Shown: positions 33,772 to 47,513, counted from the stretch's first letter. The stretch: 64,000 nucleotides of DNA from Nomia melanderi (GCF_051020985.1 NW_027475130.1:12170001-12234000), one strand, 5' to 3'. The notes: generated by a model from the sequence alone, not told the origin. Translations and numbers: made by a program.

Positions 33772-36285
33772 CCTGACCCTGAGTGTCCGGCCCCATGAGA
33801 CGGTGGTTTTCTCGGCCCCTGGTGGTCCGCGGTCGTTCCCGCTGCACAGATTCATGCGCCAGGGCCTCCTGCAGATAATTCACTTTCGTTTATTGCGCTA
33901 TCTCTAATAGCACCCGAGATATCACCAGATATATATTGGATTTTTCCCTGACCCTGAGGGTCCGGCCCCATGTGACGGTGGATGTCTCGGCCCCTGATGG
34001 TCCGAGATCGTTCCCGCTGCACAGATTCATGCGCCAGGGCCTCCTGCAGACAATTCACTTTGGTTTATTGCGCTATCTCTAATAGCACCCGAGATATCAC
34101 CAGATATATATTGGATTTTCCCCTGACCCTGAGTGTCCGGCCCCATGAGACGGTGGTTTTCTCGGCCCCTGGTGGTCCGAGGTCGTTCCCGCTGCACAGA
34201 TTCATGCGCCAGGGCCTCCTACAGACAATGCACTTTGATTTATTGCGCTATCTGTAATAGCACCCGAGATATCAGCAGATATATATTGGATTTTTCACTG
34301 ACCCTGAGTGTCCGGCCCCATGAGACGGTCGTTTTCTCGGCCCCTGGTGGTCCGCGGTCGTTCCCGCTGCACAGATTCATGCGCCAGGGCCTCCTGCAGA
34401 TAATTCACTTTGGTGTATTGCGCTATCTCTAATAGCACCCGAGATATCACCAGATATATATTTGATTTTACCCTGACCGTGAGTGTCCGGCCCCATGAGA
34501 CGATCGTTGTCTCGGCCCCTGGAGGTCCGAGGACGTTCCCGCTGCACAGATTCATGCGCCAGGGCCTCCTACAGGTAATGCACTTTGATTTATTGCGCTA
34601 TCTGTAATAGCAGCCGAGATATCACCAGATCTATATTGGATTTTCCCCTGACCCTGAGTGTCCGGCCCCATGAGACTGTGGTTTTCTCGGCCCCTGGTGG
34701 TCCGAGGACGTTCCCGTTGCACAGATTCATGCGCAAGGGCCTCCTGCAGATAATTCACTTTGGTTTATTGCGCTATCTGTAATAGCACCCGAGATATCAC
34801 CAGATCTATATTGGATTTTCCCCTAACCCTGAGTGTCCGGCCCCATGAGACTGTGGTTTTCTCGGCCCCTGGTGGTCCGGGGTCGTTCCCGTTGCACAGA
34901 TTCATGCGCCAGGGCCTCCTGCAGATAATTCACTTTGGTTTATTGCGCTATCTCTAATAGCACCCGAGATATCACCAGATATATATTGGATTTTTCACTG
35001 ACCCTGAGCGTCCGGCCCCATGAGACTGTGGTTTTCTCGGCCCCTGGTGGTCCGAGGTCGTTCCCGCTGCACAGGTTCATGCGCCAGGGCCTCCTACAGA
35101 CAATGCACTTTGATTTATTGCTCTATCTGTAATAGCACCCGAGATATCACCAGATATATATTGGATTTTCCCCTGACCCTGAGTGTCCGGCCCCATGAGA
35201 CTGTGGTTTTCTCGGCCCCTGGTGGTCCGAGGTCGTTCCCGCTGCACAGATTCATGCGCCAGGGCCTCCTACAGACAATGCACTTTGATTTATTGCGCTA
35301 TCTGTAATAGCACCCGAGATATCACCAGATATATATTGGATTTTTCCCTGACCCTGAGTGTCCGGCCCCATGAGACGGTGGATGTCTCGGCCCCTGATGG
35401 TCCGAGATCGTTCCCGCTGCACAGATTCATGGGCCAGGGCCTCCTGCAGACAATTCACTTTGGTTTATTGCGCTACCTCTAATAGCACCCGAGATATCAC
35501 CAGATATATATTGGATTTTTCCCCGACCCTGAGTGTCCGGCCCCATGAGACAGTGGTTCTCTCGGCCGCTGGTGGTCCGAGGTCGTTCCCGCTGGCCAGA
35601 TTCATGCGCCAGGGCCTCCTACAGACAATGCACTTTGATGTATTGCGCTATCTGTAATAGCACCCGAGATATCACCAGATATATATTGGATTTTTCACTG
35701 ACCCTGAGTGTCCGGCCCCATGAGACGGTCGTTTTCTCGGCCCCTGGTGGTCCGAGGTCGTTCCCGCTGCACAGATTCATGCGCCAGGGCCTCCTGCAGA
35801 TAATGCACTTTGATTTATTGCGCTATCTGTAATAGCACCCGAGATATCACCACATATATATTGGATTTTTCACTGACCCTGAGTGTCCGGCCCCATGAGA
35901 CGGTGGTTTTCTCGGTCCCTGGTGTTCCGAGGTCGTTCCCGCTGCACAGATTCATGCGCCAGGGCCTCCTACAGACAATGCACATTGATTTATTGCGCTA
36001 TCTCTAATAGCACCCGAGATATCACCAGATATATATTGGATTTTCCCCTGACCCTGAGTGTCCGGCCCCATGAGACTGTGGTTTTTTCGGCCCCTGGTGG
36101 TCCGAGGTCGTTCCCGCTGCACAGATTCATGCGCCAGGGCCTCCTGCAGATAATTCACTTTGGTCTATTGCGCTATCTCTAATAGCACCCGAGATATCAG
36201 CAGATATATATTGGATTTTTCACTGACCCTGAGTGACCGGCCCCATGAGACGGTAGTTTTCTCGGCCCCTGGTGGTCCGAGGTCG
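33772..36285. repeat. Block C, copy 2
   Basis: Colinear with 21,523-24,036. Private changes include TATTTGATTTTACCC near 34,459 and CCCCTAACCCTG near 34,821. The 423-bp stretch 35,346-35,768 carries GGATGTCTCGG, GACAGTGGTTCTC and GCTGGCCAG units instead of the units found at 23,097-23,519. Part of it (about 35,495-35,796) recurs at 37,945-38,246 (offset 2,450). Confidence 0.92.
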
Positions 36286-39200
36286 TTCCCGCTGTACAGA
36301 TTCATGCGCCAGGGCCTCCTACAGACAATGCACTTTGATTTATTGCGCTATCTGTAATAGCACCCGAGATATCACCAGATATATATTGGATTTTACCCTG
36401 ACCCTGAGTGTCCGGCCCCATGAGACTGTGGTTTTTTCGGCCCCTGGTGGTCCGAGGTCGTACCCGCTGCACAGATTCATGCGGCAGGGCCTCCTACAGA
36501 CAATGCACTTGGATTTATTGCGCTATCTGTAATAGCACCCGAGATATCACCACATATATATTGGATTTTTCACTGACCCTGAGTGTCCGGCCCCATGAAA
36601 CGGTCGTTTTCTCGGTCCCTGGTGGTGCGAGGTCGTTCCCGCTGCACAGATCCATGCGCCAGGGCCTCCTGCAGATAATTCACTTTCGTTTATTGCGCTA
36701 TCTCTAATAGCACCCGAGATATCACCAGATATATTTTGGATTTTACCCTGACCCTGAGTGTCCGGCCCCATGAGACTGTGCTTTTCTCGGCCCCTGGTGG
36801 TCCGAGGTCGTTCCCGCTGCACAGATTCATGCGCCAGGACCTCCTACAGACAATGCACTTTGATTTATTGCGATATCTGTAATAGCACCCGACATATCAC
36901 CAGATATATATTGGATTTTACCCTGACCCTGAGTGTCCGGCCCCATGAGACGGTCGTTGTCTTGGCCCCTGGCGGTCCGAGGACGTCTCCGCTGCACAGA
37001 TTCATGCGCCAGGGCCTCCTACAGGTAATGCACTTTGATTTATTGTGCTATCTGTAATAGCGCCCGAGATATCACCAGATCTATATTGGATTTTCCCCTG
37101 ACCCTGAGTGTCCGGCCCCATGAGACTGTGGTTTTCTCGGCCCCTGGTGGTCCGAGGTCGTTCCCGTTGCACAGATTCATGCGCCAGGGACTCCTGCAGA
37201 TAATTCACTTTGGTTTATTGCGCTATCTCTAATAGCACCCGAGATATCACCAGATATATATTGGATTTTTCACTGACCCTGAGCGTCCGGCCCCATGAGA
37301 CGGTCGTTTTCTCGGCCCCTGGTGGTCCGAGGTCGTTCCCGCTGCACAGGTTCATGCGCCAGGGTCTCCTACAGACAATGCACTTTGATTTATTGCGATA
37401 TCTGTAATAGCACCCGAGATATCACCAGATCTATATTGGATTTTCCCCTGACCCTGAGTATCCGGCCCCATGAGACGGTAGTTTTCTCGGCCCCTGGTGA
37501 TCCGAGGTCGTTCCCGCTGCACAGATTCATGCGCCAGGGCCTCCTGCAGATAATTCACTTTGGTTTATTGCGCTATCTCTAATAGCACCCGAGATATCAC
37601 CAGATATATATTGGATTTTCCCCTGACCCTGAGTGTCCGGCCCCATGAGACTGTGGTTTTCTCGACCCCTGGTGGTCCGAGGTCGTTCCCGCTGCACAGA
37701 TTCATGCGCCAGGGCCTCCTACAGACAATGCACTTTGATTTATTGCGCTATCTGTAATAGCACCCGAGATATCAGCAGATATATATTGGATTTTTCACTG
37801 ACCCTGAGTGTCCGGCCCCATGAGACGATCGTTGTCTCGGCCCCTGGAGGTCCGAGGACGTTCCCGCTGCACAGATTCATGCGCCAGGGCCTCCTACAGA
37901 CAATGCACTTTGATTTATTGCTCTATCTGTAATAGCACCCGAGATATCACCAGATATATATTGGATTTTTCCCCGACCCTGAGTGTCCGGCCCCATGAGA
38001 CGGTGGTTCTCTCGGCCGCTGGTGGTCCGAGGTCGTTCCCGCTGGCCAGATTCATGCGCCAGGGCCTCCTACAGACAATGCACTTTGATGTATTGCGCTA
38101 TCTGTAATAGCACCCGAGATATCACCAGATATATATTGGATTTTTCACTGACCCTGAGTGTCCGGCCCCATGAGACGGTCGTTTTCTCGGCCCCTGGTGG
38201 TCCGAGGTCGTTCCCGCTGCACAGATTCATGCGCCAGGGCCTCCTGCAGATAATTCACTTTGGTTTATTGCGCTATCTATAATAGCACCCGAGATATCAC
38301 CAGATATATATTGGATTTTTCCCTGACCCTGAGTGTCCGGCCCCATGGGACGGTGGTTTTCTCGGCCCCTGGTGGTCCGCGGTCGTTCCCGCTGCACAGG
38401 TTCATGCGCCAGGGTCTCCTACAGACAATGCACTTTGATTTATTGCGCTATCTGTAATAGCACCCGAGATATCACCACATATATATTGGATTTTTCACTG
38501 ACCCTGAGTGTCCGGCCCCATGAGACGGTGGTTGTCTCTGCCCCTGGTGGTCCGAGGTCGTTCCCGCTGCACAGATTCATGCGCCAGGGCATCCTGCAGA
38601 TAATTCACTTTGGTTTATTGCGCTATCTCTAATAGCACCCGAGATATCACCAGATATATATTGGATTTTCCCCTGACCCTGAGTGTCCGGCCCCATGAGA
38701 CTGTGGTTTTCTCGGCCCCTGGTGGTCCGAGGTCGTTCCCGCTGCACAGATTCATGCGCCAGGGCCTCCTACAGACAATGCACTTTGATTTATTGCGCTA
38801 TCTGTAATAGCACACGAGATATCACCAGATATATATTGGATTTTACCCTGACCATGAGGGTCCGGCCCCATGAGACTGTGGTTTTTTCGGCCCCTGGTGG
38901 TCCGACGTCGTTCCCGCTGCACAGATTCATGCGCCAGGTCCTCCTACAGACAATGCACTTTGATTTATTGCGCTATCTGTAATAGCACCCGAGATATCAC
39001 CAGATATATATTGGATTTTACCCTGACCCTGAGTGTCCGGCCCCATGAGACGGTGGTTGTCTCGGCTCCAGGAGGTTCGAGGACGTTCCCGCTTGCACAG
39101 ATTCATGCGCCAGGGCATCCTGCAGATAATTCACTTTGGTTTATTGCGCTATCTCTAATAGCACCCGAGATATCACCAGATATATACTGGATTTTCCCCT

Positions 39201-40036
39201 GACCCTGAGTGTCCGGCCCCATGAGACTGTGGTTTTCTCGGCCCCTGGTGGTCCGAGGTCGTTCCCGCTGCACAGATTCATCCGCCAGGGCCTCCTACAG
39301 ACAATGCACTTTGATTTATTGCGCTCTCTGTAATAGCACCCGAGATATCACCAGATATATATTGGATTTTTCACTGACCCTGAGTGTCCGGCCCCATGAG
39401 ACGGTGGTTGTCTCGGCCCCTGGGGGTCCGAGGACGTTCCCGCTGCACAGATTCATGCGCCAGGGCCTCCTGCAGATAATTCACTTTGATTTATTGCGCT
39501 ATCTGTAATAGCACCCGAGATATCACCAGATATATATTGGATTTTTCACTGACCCTGAGCGTCCGGCCCCATGAGACGGTCGTTTTCTCGGGCCCTGGTG
39601 GTCTGAGGTCGTTCCCGCTGCACAGGTTCATGCGCCAGGGCCTCCTACAGACAATGCACTTTGATTTATTGCGCTATCTGTAATAGCACCCGAGATATCA
39701 GCAGATATATATTGGATTTTTCACTGACCCTGAGTGTCCGGCCCCATGAGACGGTCGTTTTCTCGGCCCCTGGTGGTCCGAGGTCGTTCCCGCTGCACAG
39801 ATTCATGCGCCAGGGCCCCCTGCAGATAATTCACTTTGGTTTATTGCGCTATCTCTAATAGCACCCGAGATATCACCAGATATATATTGGATTTTACCCT
39901 GACCCTGAGTGTCCGGCCCCATGAGACTGTGCTTTTCTCGGCCCCTGGTGGTCCGAGGTCGTTCCCGCTGCACAGATTCATGCGCCAGGGCCTCCTACAG
40001 ACAATGCACTTTGATTTATAGAGCTATCTGTAATAG
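36286..40036. repeat. Satellite segment at the end of the middle domain
   Basis: About 21 monomers with mixed origin. 36.73-37.26 kb parallels 32.35-32.88 kb except for one replaced central part. 37.94-38.25 kb parallels 35.49-35.80 kb. From about 38,600 right-domain variants appear: ACACGAGATATC with CCATGAGGGTCC near 38,812-38,862, GGTCCGACGTCG near 38,902, and a 176-bp unit at 39,091. The change of variant set towards the right domain is therefore gradual here. The last monomer has TTTATAGAGCTATC near 40,016 in place of the usual TTTATTGCGCTATC. Confidence 0.82.
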
Positions 40037-40562
40037 CACCCGAGATATCACCAGATATATATTGGATTTTACCCTGACCCTGAGTGTGCGGCCCCATGAG
40101 ACGGTGGTTGTCTCGGCCCCTGGAGGTACGAGGACGTCCCCGCTTGCACAGATTCATGCGCCAGGGCCTACTGCAGACAGTGCACTTTGATTTATCGCGC
40201 TACCTGTAATAGCACCCGAGATATCATCAGATACATTCTGGATTTTTACATGACCTTGGGTGTCCGGCCCCATGCGTCGGCGGTTTTCTCGACCACTGGT
40301 GGTCCGCGGTCGTTCCCGCGGCACAGATTCATGCGCAAGGGCCTCATACGGACAATGCTCTTTGATTTACTGCGCTATCTCTAATAGCACCCGAGATATC
40401 ATCAGATACATCCTGGATTTTTACATGACCTTGGGTGTCCGGCCCCATGTGTCGGTGGTTTTCTCGGCCCCTGGTGGTACGAGGTCGTTTCCGCTGCACA
40501 GATTCATGCGCCAGGGCCTCCTGCAGATAATTCACTTTGGTTTATTGCGCTATCTCAATTAG
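40037..40562. repeat. Diverged boundary monomers
   Basis: Three units of 176, 175 and 175 bp. The first (40,037-40,212) is a 176-bp-class unit with GTGTGCGGCC, CCTACTGCAGACAGTGC and TTTATCGCGCTACC. The second (40,213-40,387) has about 20 or more differences from the consensus, including GATATCATCAGATACATTC, TTTTTACATGACCTTGGG, CATGCGTCGGCGG, CTCGACCACTGG and CTCATACGGAC. The third (40,388-40,562) shares ATCATCAGATACAT and TTTACATGACCTTGGG but returns to consensus in its second half. I found these variants nowhere else in the window. They lie where the middle-domain pattern ends. Confidence 0.9.
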
Positions 40563-43315
40563 CACCCGAGATATCACCAGATATATATTGGATTTTCCCT
40601 TGACCCTGAGAGTCCGGCCCCATGAGACTGTGGTTTTCTCGGCCCCTGGTGGTCCGAGGTCGTTCCCGCTGCACAGGTTCATGCGCCAGGGCCTCCTACA
40701 GACAATGCACTTTGATTTATTGCGCTATCTGTAATAGCACCCGAGATATCACCAGATATATATTGGATTTTTCACTGACCCTGAGCGTCCGGCCCCATGA
40801 GACGGTCGTTTTCTCGGCCCCTGGTGGTCCGAGGTCGTTCCCGCTGCACAGGTTCATGCGCCAGGGCCTCCTACAGACAATGCACTTTGATTTATTGCGC
40901 TATCTGTAATAGCACCCGAGATATCACCAGATCTATATTGGATTTTCCCCTGACCCTGAGTATCCGGCCCCATGAGACTGTGGTTTTTTCGGCCCCTGGT
41001 GGTCCGAGGTCGTTCCCGCTGCACAGATTCATGCGCCAGGGCCTCCTGCAGATAATTCACTATGGTTTATTGCGCTATCTGTAATAGCACCCGAGATATC
41101 ACCAGTCATATATTGGATTTTCCCCTGACCCTGAGTGTCCGGCCCCATGAGACGGTCGTTTTCTCGGCCCCTGGTGGTCCGAGGTCGTTCCCGCTGCACA
41201 GGTTCATGCGCCAGGGCCTCCTACAGACAATGCACTTTGATTTATTGCGCTATCTGTAATAGCACCGGAGATATCACCAGGTATATACTGGATTTTCCCC
41301 AGACCCTGAGTGCCCGGCCCCATGAGACGGTGGTTTTCTCGGCCCCCGGTGGTCCGAGGTCGTTGCCGCTTCACAGATTCATGCGCCAGGGCCTCTTACA
41401 GACAATGCACTTTGATTTATTGCGCTATCTGTAATAGCACCCGAGATATCACCAGATATATATTGGATTTTCCCCTGACCCTGAGAGTCCGGTCCCATGA
41501 GACTGTGGTTTTCTCGGCCCCTGGTGGCCCGAGGTCGTTCCCGCTGCACAGATTCATGCGCCAGGGCCTCCTACAGACGATGCACTTTGATTTATTGCGC
41601 TATCTGTAATAGCACCCGAGATATCACCGGATATATATTGGATTTTTCCCAGACCCTGAGTGTCCGGCCCCATGAGACAGTGGTTGACTCGGCCCCTGGG
41701 GGTCCGAGGTCGTTCCCGCTGCACAGATTCATGCACCATGGCCTCCTACAGACAATGTACTTTGATTTATTGCGCTATCTGTAATAGCACCCGAGATATC
41801 ACCAGATATATATTGGATTTTCCCCTGACCCTGAGTGTCCGGCCCCATGAGACTGTGGTTTTCTCGGCCCCTGGTGGTTGAGGTCGTTGCCGCTGCACAG
41901 GTTCATGCGCCAGGGCCTCCTACAGACAATGCCCTTTGATTTATTGCGCTATCTGTAATAGCACCCGAGATATCACCAGATATATATTGGATTTTCCCCT
42001 GACCCTGAGAGTCCGGCCCCATGAGACTGTGGTTTTCTCGGCCCCTGGTTGCCCGAGGTCGTTCCCGCTGCACAGATTCATGCGCCAGGGCCTCCTACAG
42101 ACGATGCACTTTGATTTATTGCGCTATCTGTAATAGCACCCGAGATATCACCGGATATATATTGGATTTATCCCAGACCCTGAGTGTCCGGCCCCATGAG
42201 ACAGTGGTTGACTCGGCCCCTGGGGGTCCGAGGTCGTTCCCGCTGCACAGATTCATGCACCATGGCCTCCTACAGACAATGTACTTTGATTTATTGCGCT
42301 ATCTGTAATAGCACCCGAGATATCACCAGATATATATTGGATTTTCCCCTGACCCTGAGTGTCCGGCCCCATGAGACTGTGGTTTTCTCGGCCCCTGGTG
42401 GTTGAGGTCGTTGCCGCTGCACAGGTTCATGCGCCAGGGCCTCCTACAGACAATGCCCTTTGAATTATTGCGCTATCTGTAATAGCACCCGAGATATCAC
42501 CAGATATATATTGGATTTTCCCCTGACCCTGAGTGTCCGGCCCCATGAGACTGTGGTTTTCACGGCCCCTGGTGGTCCGAGGTCGTTCCCGCTGCACAGA
42601 TTCATGCGCCAGGGCCTCCTACAGACAATGCACTTTGATTTATTGCGCTATCTGTAATAGCACCCGAGATATCACCAGATATATATTGGATTTTTCACTG
42701 ACCCTGAGTGTGCGGCCCCATGAGACGGTGTTTTTCTCGGACCCTGGTGGTCCGAGGTCGTTCCCGCTGCACAGATTCATGCGCCAGGGCCTCCTGCAGA
42801 TAATACACTTTGATTTATTGCGCTATCTGTAATAGCACCCGAGATATCACCAGATATATATTGGATTTTCCCCTGACCCTGAGTGTCCGGCCCCATGAGA
42901 CGGTGGTTGTCTCGGCCCCTGGTGGTCCTAGGTCGTTCCCGCTGCTCAGATTCATCCGCCAGGGCCTCCTACAGACAATGCACTTTGATTTATTGCGCTA
43001 TCTCTAATAGCACCCGAGATATCTCCAGATATATATTGGATTTTTCACTGACCCTGAGTGTCCGGCCCCATGAGACGGTCGTTTTCTCGGCCTCTGCTGC
43101 TCCGAGGTCGTTCCCGCTGCACAGATTCATGCGCCAGGGCCTCCTGCAGATAATTCACTTTGGTTTATTGCGCTATCTCTATTAGCACCCGAGATATCAC
43201 CAGATATATATTGGATTTTCCCTTGACCCTGAGAGTCCGGCCCCATGAGACTGTGGTTTTCTCGGCCCCTGGTGGTCCGAGGTCGTTCCCGCTGCACAGG
43301 TTCATGCGCCAGGAC
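40563..43315. repeat. Start of the right domain, with a three-monomer duplication
   Basis: Opens with a unit carrying CCCTTGACCCTGAGAGTCC, a recurring start marker of the right domain. A three-monomer tandem duplication (524 bp, since one unit is 174 bp) spans about 41,434-41,957 and 41,958-42,481. It includes GACAGTGGTTGACTCGG with CACCATGGCC and the GGTGGTTGAGGTCG deletion unit. About 41,954-43,222 recurs at 60,150-61,418 (offset 18,196) with only a few differences seen. Confidence 0.88.
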
Positions 43316-45414
43316 CTCCTACAGACAATGCACTTTGATTTATTGCGCTATCTGTAATAGCACCCGAGATATCACCAGATATATATTGGATTTTTCACTG
43401 ACCCTGAGCGTCCGGCCCCATGAGACGGTCGTTTTCTCGGCCCCTGGTGGTCCGAGGTCGTTCCCGCTGCACAGGTTCATGCGCCAGGGCCTCCTACAGA
43501 CAATGCACTTTGATTTATTGCGCTATCTGTAATAGCACCCGAGATATCACCAGATCTATATTGGATTTTCCCCTGACCCTGAGTATCCGGCCCCATGAGA
43601 CTGTGGTTTTTTCGGCCCCTGGTGGTCCGAGGTCGTTCCCGCTGCACAGATTCATGCGCCAGGGCCTCCTGCAGATAATTCACTATGGTTTATTGCGCTA
43701 TCTGTAATAGCACCCGAGATATCACCAGACATATATTGTATTTTCCCCTGACCCTGAGTGTCCGGCCCCATGAGACGGTCGTTTTCTCGGCCCCTGGTGG
43801 TCCGAGGTCGTTCCCGCTGCACAGGTTCATGCGCCAGGGCCTCCTACAGACAATGCACTTTGATTTATTGCGCTATCTGTAATAGCACCCGAGATATCAC
43901 CAGGTATATACTGGATTTTCCCCAGACCCTGAGTGCCCGGCCCCATGAGACGGTGGTTTTCTCGGCCCCTGGTGGTCCGAGGTCGTTGCCGCTTCACAGA
44001 TTCATGCGCCAGGGCCTCTTACAGACAATGCACTTTGATTTATTGCGCTATCTGTAATAGCACCCGAGATATCACCAGATATATATTGGATTTTCCCCTG
44101 ACCCTGAGTGTCCGGCCCCATGAGACGGTGGTTGTCTCGGCCCATGGTGGTCCTAGGTCGTTCCCGCTGCACAGATTCATGCGCCAGGGCCTCCTACAGA
44201 CAATGCACTTTGATTTATTGCGCTATCTGTAATAGCACCCGAGATATCACCAGATCTATATTGAATTTTCCCCTGACCCTGAGTATCCGGCCCCATGAGA
44301 CTGTGGTTTTTTCGGCCCCTGGTGGTCCGAGGTCGTTCCCGCTGCACAGATGCATGCGCCAGGGCCTCCTGCAGATAATTCACTTTGGTTTATTGCGCTA
44401 TCTCTAATAGCACCCGAGATATCACCAGATATATATTGGATTTTCCCCTGACCCTGAGAGTCCGGCCCCATGAGACTGTGGTTTTCTCGGCCCCTGGTGG
44501 CCCGAGGTCGTTCCCGCTGCACAGATTCATGCGCCAGGGCCTCCTACAGACGATGCACTTTGATTTATTGCGCTATCTGTAATAGCACCCGAGATATCAC
44601 CGGATATATATTGGATTTTTCCCAGACCCTGAGTGTCCGGCCCCATGAGTCAGTGGTTGACTCGGCCCCTGGGGGTCCGAGGTCGTTCCCGCTGCACAGA
44701 TTCATGCACCATGGCCTCCTACAGACAATGTACTTTGATTTATTGCGCTATCTGTAATAGCACCCGAGATATCACCAGATATATATTGGATTTTCCCCTG
44801 ACCCTGAGTGTCCGGCCCCATGAGACTGTGGTTTTCTCGGCCCCTGGTGGTTGAGGTCGTTGCCGCTGCACAGGTTCATGCGCCAGGGCCTCCTACAGAC
44901 AATGCCCTTTGATTTATTGCGCTATCTGTAATAGCACCCGAGATATCACCAGATATATATTGGATTTTCCCCTGACCCTGAGTGTCCGGCCCCATGAGAC
45001 TGTGGTTTTCACGGCCCCTGGTGGTCCGAGGTCGTTCCCGCTGCACAGATTCATGCGCCAGGGCCTCCTACAGACAATGCACTTTGATTTATTGCGCTAT
45101 CTGTAATAGCACCCGAGATATCACCAGATATATATTGGATTTTTCACTGACCCTGAGTGTGCGGCCCCATGAGACGGTGTTTTTCTCGGACCCTGGTGGT
45201 CCGAGGTCGTTCCCGCTGCACAGATTCATGCGCCAGTGCCTCCTGCAGATAATACACTTTGATTTATTGCGCTATCTCTAATAGCACCCGAGATATCACC
45301 AGATATATATTGGATTTTCCCCTGACCCTGAGTGTCCGGCCCCATGAGACGGTGGTTGTCTCGGCCCCTGGTGGTCCTAGGTCGTTCCCGCTGCACAGAT
45401 TCATGCGCCAGGGC
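43316..45414. repeat. Block E twelve-monomer unit 1 (2,099 bp)
   Basis: Twelve monomers, one of them 174 bp, followed directly by a second copy at offset 2,099. One difference was seen by eye (CCCATGGTGG near 44,143 against CCCCTGGTGG near 46,242). Rare variants shared by both units include CATATATTGTATTTTCC (near 43,731 and 45,830) and CATGAGTCAGTGG (near 44,644 and 46,743). Confidence 0.95.
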
Positions 45415-47513
45415 CTCCTACAGACAATGCACTTTGATTTATTGCGCTATCTGTAATAGCACCCGAGATATCACCAGATATATATTGGATTTTTCACTGA
45501 CCCTGAGCGTCCGGCCCCATGAGACGGTCGTTTTCTCGGCCCCTGGTGGTCCGAGGTCGTTCCCGCTGCACAGGTTCATGCGCCAGGGCCTCCTACAGAC
45601 AATGCACTTTGATTTATTGCGCTATCTGTAATAGCACCCGAGATATCACCAGATCTATATTGGATTTTCCCCTGACCCTGAGTATCCGGCCCCATGAGAC
45701 TGTGGTTTTTTCGGCCCCTGGTGGTCCGAGGTCGTTCCCGCTGCACAGATTCATGCGCCAGGGCCTCCTGCAGATAATTCACTATGGTTTATTGCGCTAT
45801 CTGTAATAGCACCCGAGATATCACCAGACATATATTGTATTTTCCCCTGACCCTGAGTGTCCGGCCCCATGAGACGGTCGTTTTCTCGGCCCCTGGTGGT
45901 CCGAGGTCGTTCCCGCTGCACAGGTTCATGCGCCAGGGCCTCCTACAGACAATGCACTTTGATTTATTGCGCTATCTGTAATAGCACCCGAGATATCACC
46001 AGGTATATACTGGATTTTCCCCAGACCCTGAGTGCCCGGCCCCATGAGACGGTGGTTTTCTCGGCCCCTGGTGGTCCGAGGTCGTTGCCGCTTCACAGAT
46101 TCATGCGCCAGGGCCTCTTACAGACAATGCACTTTGATTTATTGCGCTATCTGTAATAGCACCCGAGATATCACCAGATATATATTGGATTTTCCCCTGA
46201 CCCTGAGTGTCCGGCCCCATGAGACGGTGGTTGTCTCGGCCCCTGGTGGTCCTAGGTCGTTCCCGCTGCACAGATTCATGCGCCAGGGCCTCCTACAGAC
46301 AATGCACTTTGATTTATTGCGCTATCTGTAATAGCACCCGAGATATCACCAGATCTATATTGAATTTTCCCCTGACCCTGAGTATCCGGCCCCATGAGAC
46401 TGTGGTTTTTTCGGCCCCTGGTGGTCCGAGGTCGTTCCCGCTGCACAGATGCATGCGCCAGGGCCTCCTGCAGATAATTCACTTTGGTTTATTGCGCTAT
46501 CTCTAATAGCACCCGAGATATCACCAGATATATATTGGATTTTCCCCTGACCCTGAGAGTCCGGCCCCATGAGACTGTGGTTTTCTCGGCCCCTGGTGGC
46601 CCGAGGTCGTTCCCGCTGCACAGATTCATGCGCCAGGGCCTCCTACAGACGATGCACTTTGATTTATTGCGCTATCTGTAATAGCACCCGAGATATCACC
46701 GGATATATATTGGATTTTTCCCAGACCCTGAGTGTCCGGCCCCATGAGTCAGTGGTTGACTCGGCCCCTGGGGGTCCGAGGTCGTTCCCGCTGCACAGAT
46801 TCATGCACCATGGCCTCCTACAGACAATGTACTTTGATTTATTGCGCTATCTGTAATAGCACCCGAGATATCACCAGATATATATTGGATTTTCCCCTGA
46901 CCCTGAGTGTCCGGCCCCATGAGACTGTGGTTTTCTCGGCCCCTGGTGGTTGAGGTCGTTGCCGCTGCACAGGTTCATGCGCCAGGGCCTCCTACAGACA
47001 ATGCCCTTTGATTTATTGCGCTATCTGTAATAGCACCCGAGATATCACCAGATATATATTGGATTTTCCCCTGACCCTGAGTGTCCGGCCCCATGAGACT
47101 GTGGTTTTCACGGCCCCTGGTGGTCCGAGGTCGTTCCCGCTGCACAGATTCATGCGCCAGGGCCTCCTACAGACAATGCACTTTGATTTATTGCGCTATC
47201 TGTAATAGCACCCGAGATATCACCAGATATATATTGGATTTTTCACTGACCCTGAGTGTGCGGCCCCATGAGACGGTGTTTTTCTCGGACCCTGGTGGTC
47301 CGAGGTCGTTCCCGCTGCACAGATTCATGCGCCAGTGCCTCCTGCAGATAATACACTTTGATTTATTGCGCTATCTCTAATAGCACCCGAGATATCACCA
47401 GATATATATTGGATTTTCCCCTGACCCTGAGTGTCCGGCCCCATGAGACGGTGGTTGTCTCGGCCCCTGGTGGTCCTAGGTCGTTCCCGCTGCACAGATT
47501 CATGCGCCAGGGC
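45415..47513. repeat. Block E twelve-monomer unit 2
   Basis: Direct tandem copy of 43,316-45,414. Homology continues to about 47,577, where a BglII-type unit replaces the expected TTTTTCACTG unit. The stretch 45,955-47,835 also matches 57,854-59,734 at offset 11,899. Confidence 0.95.
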
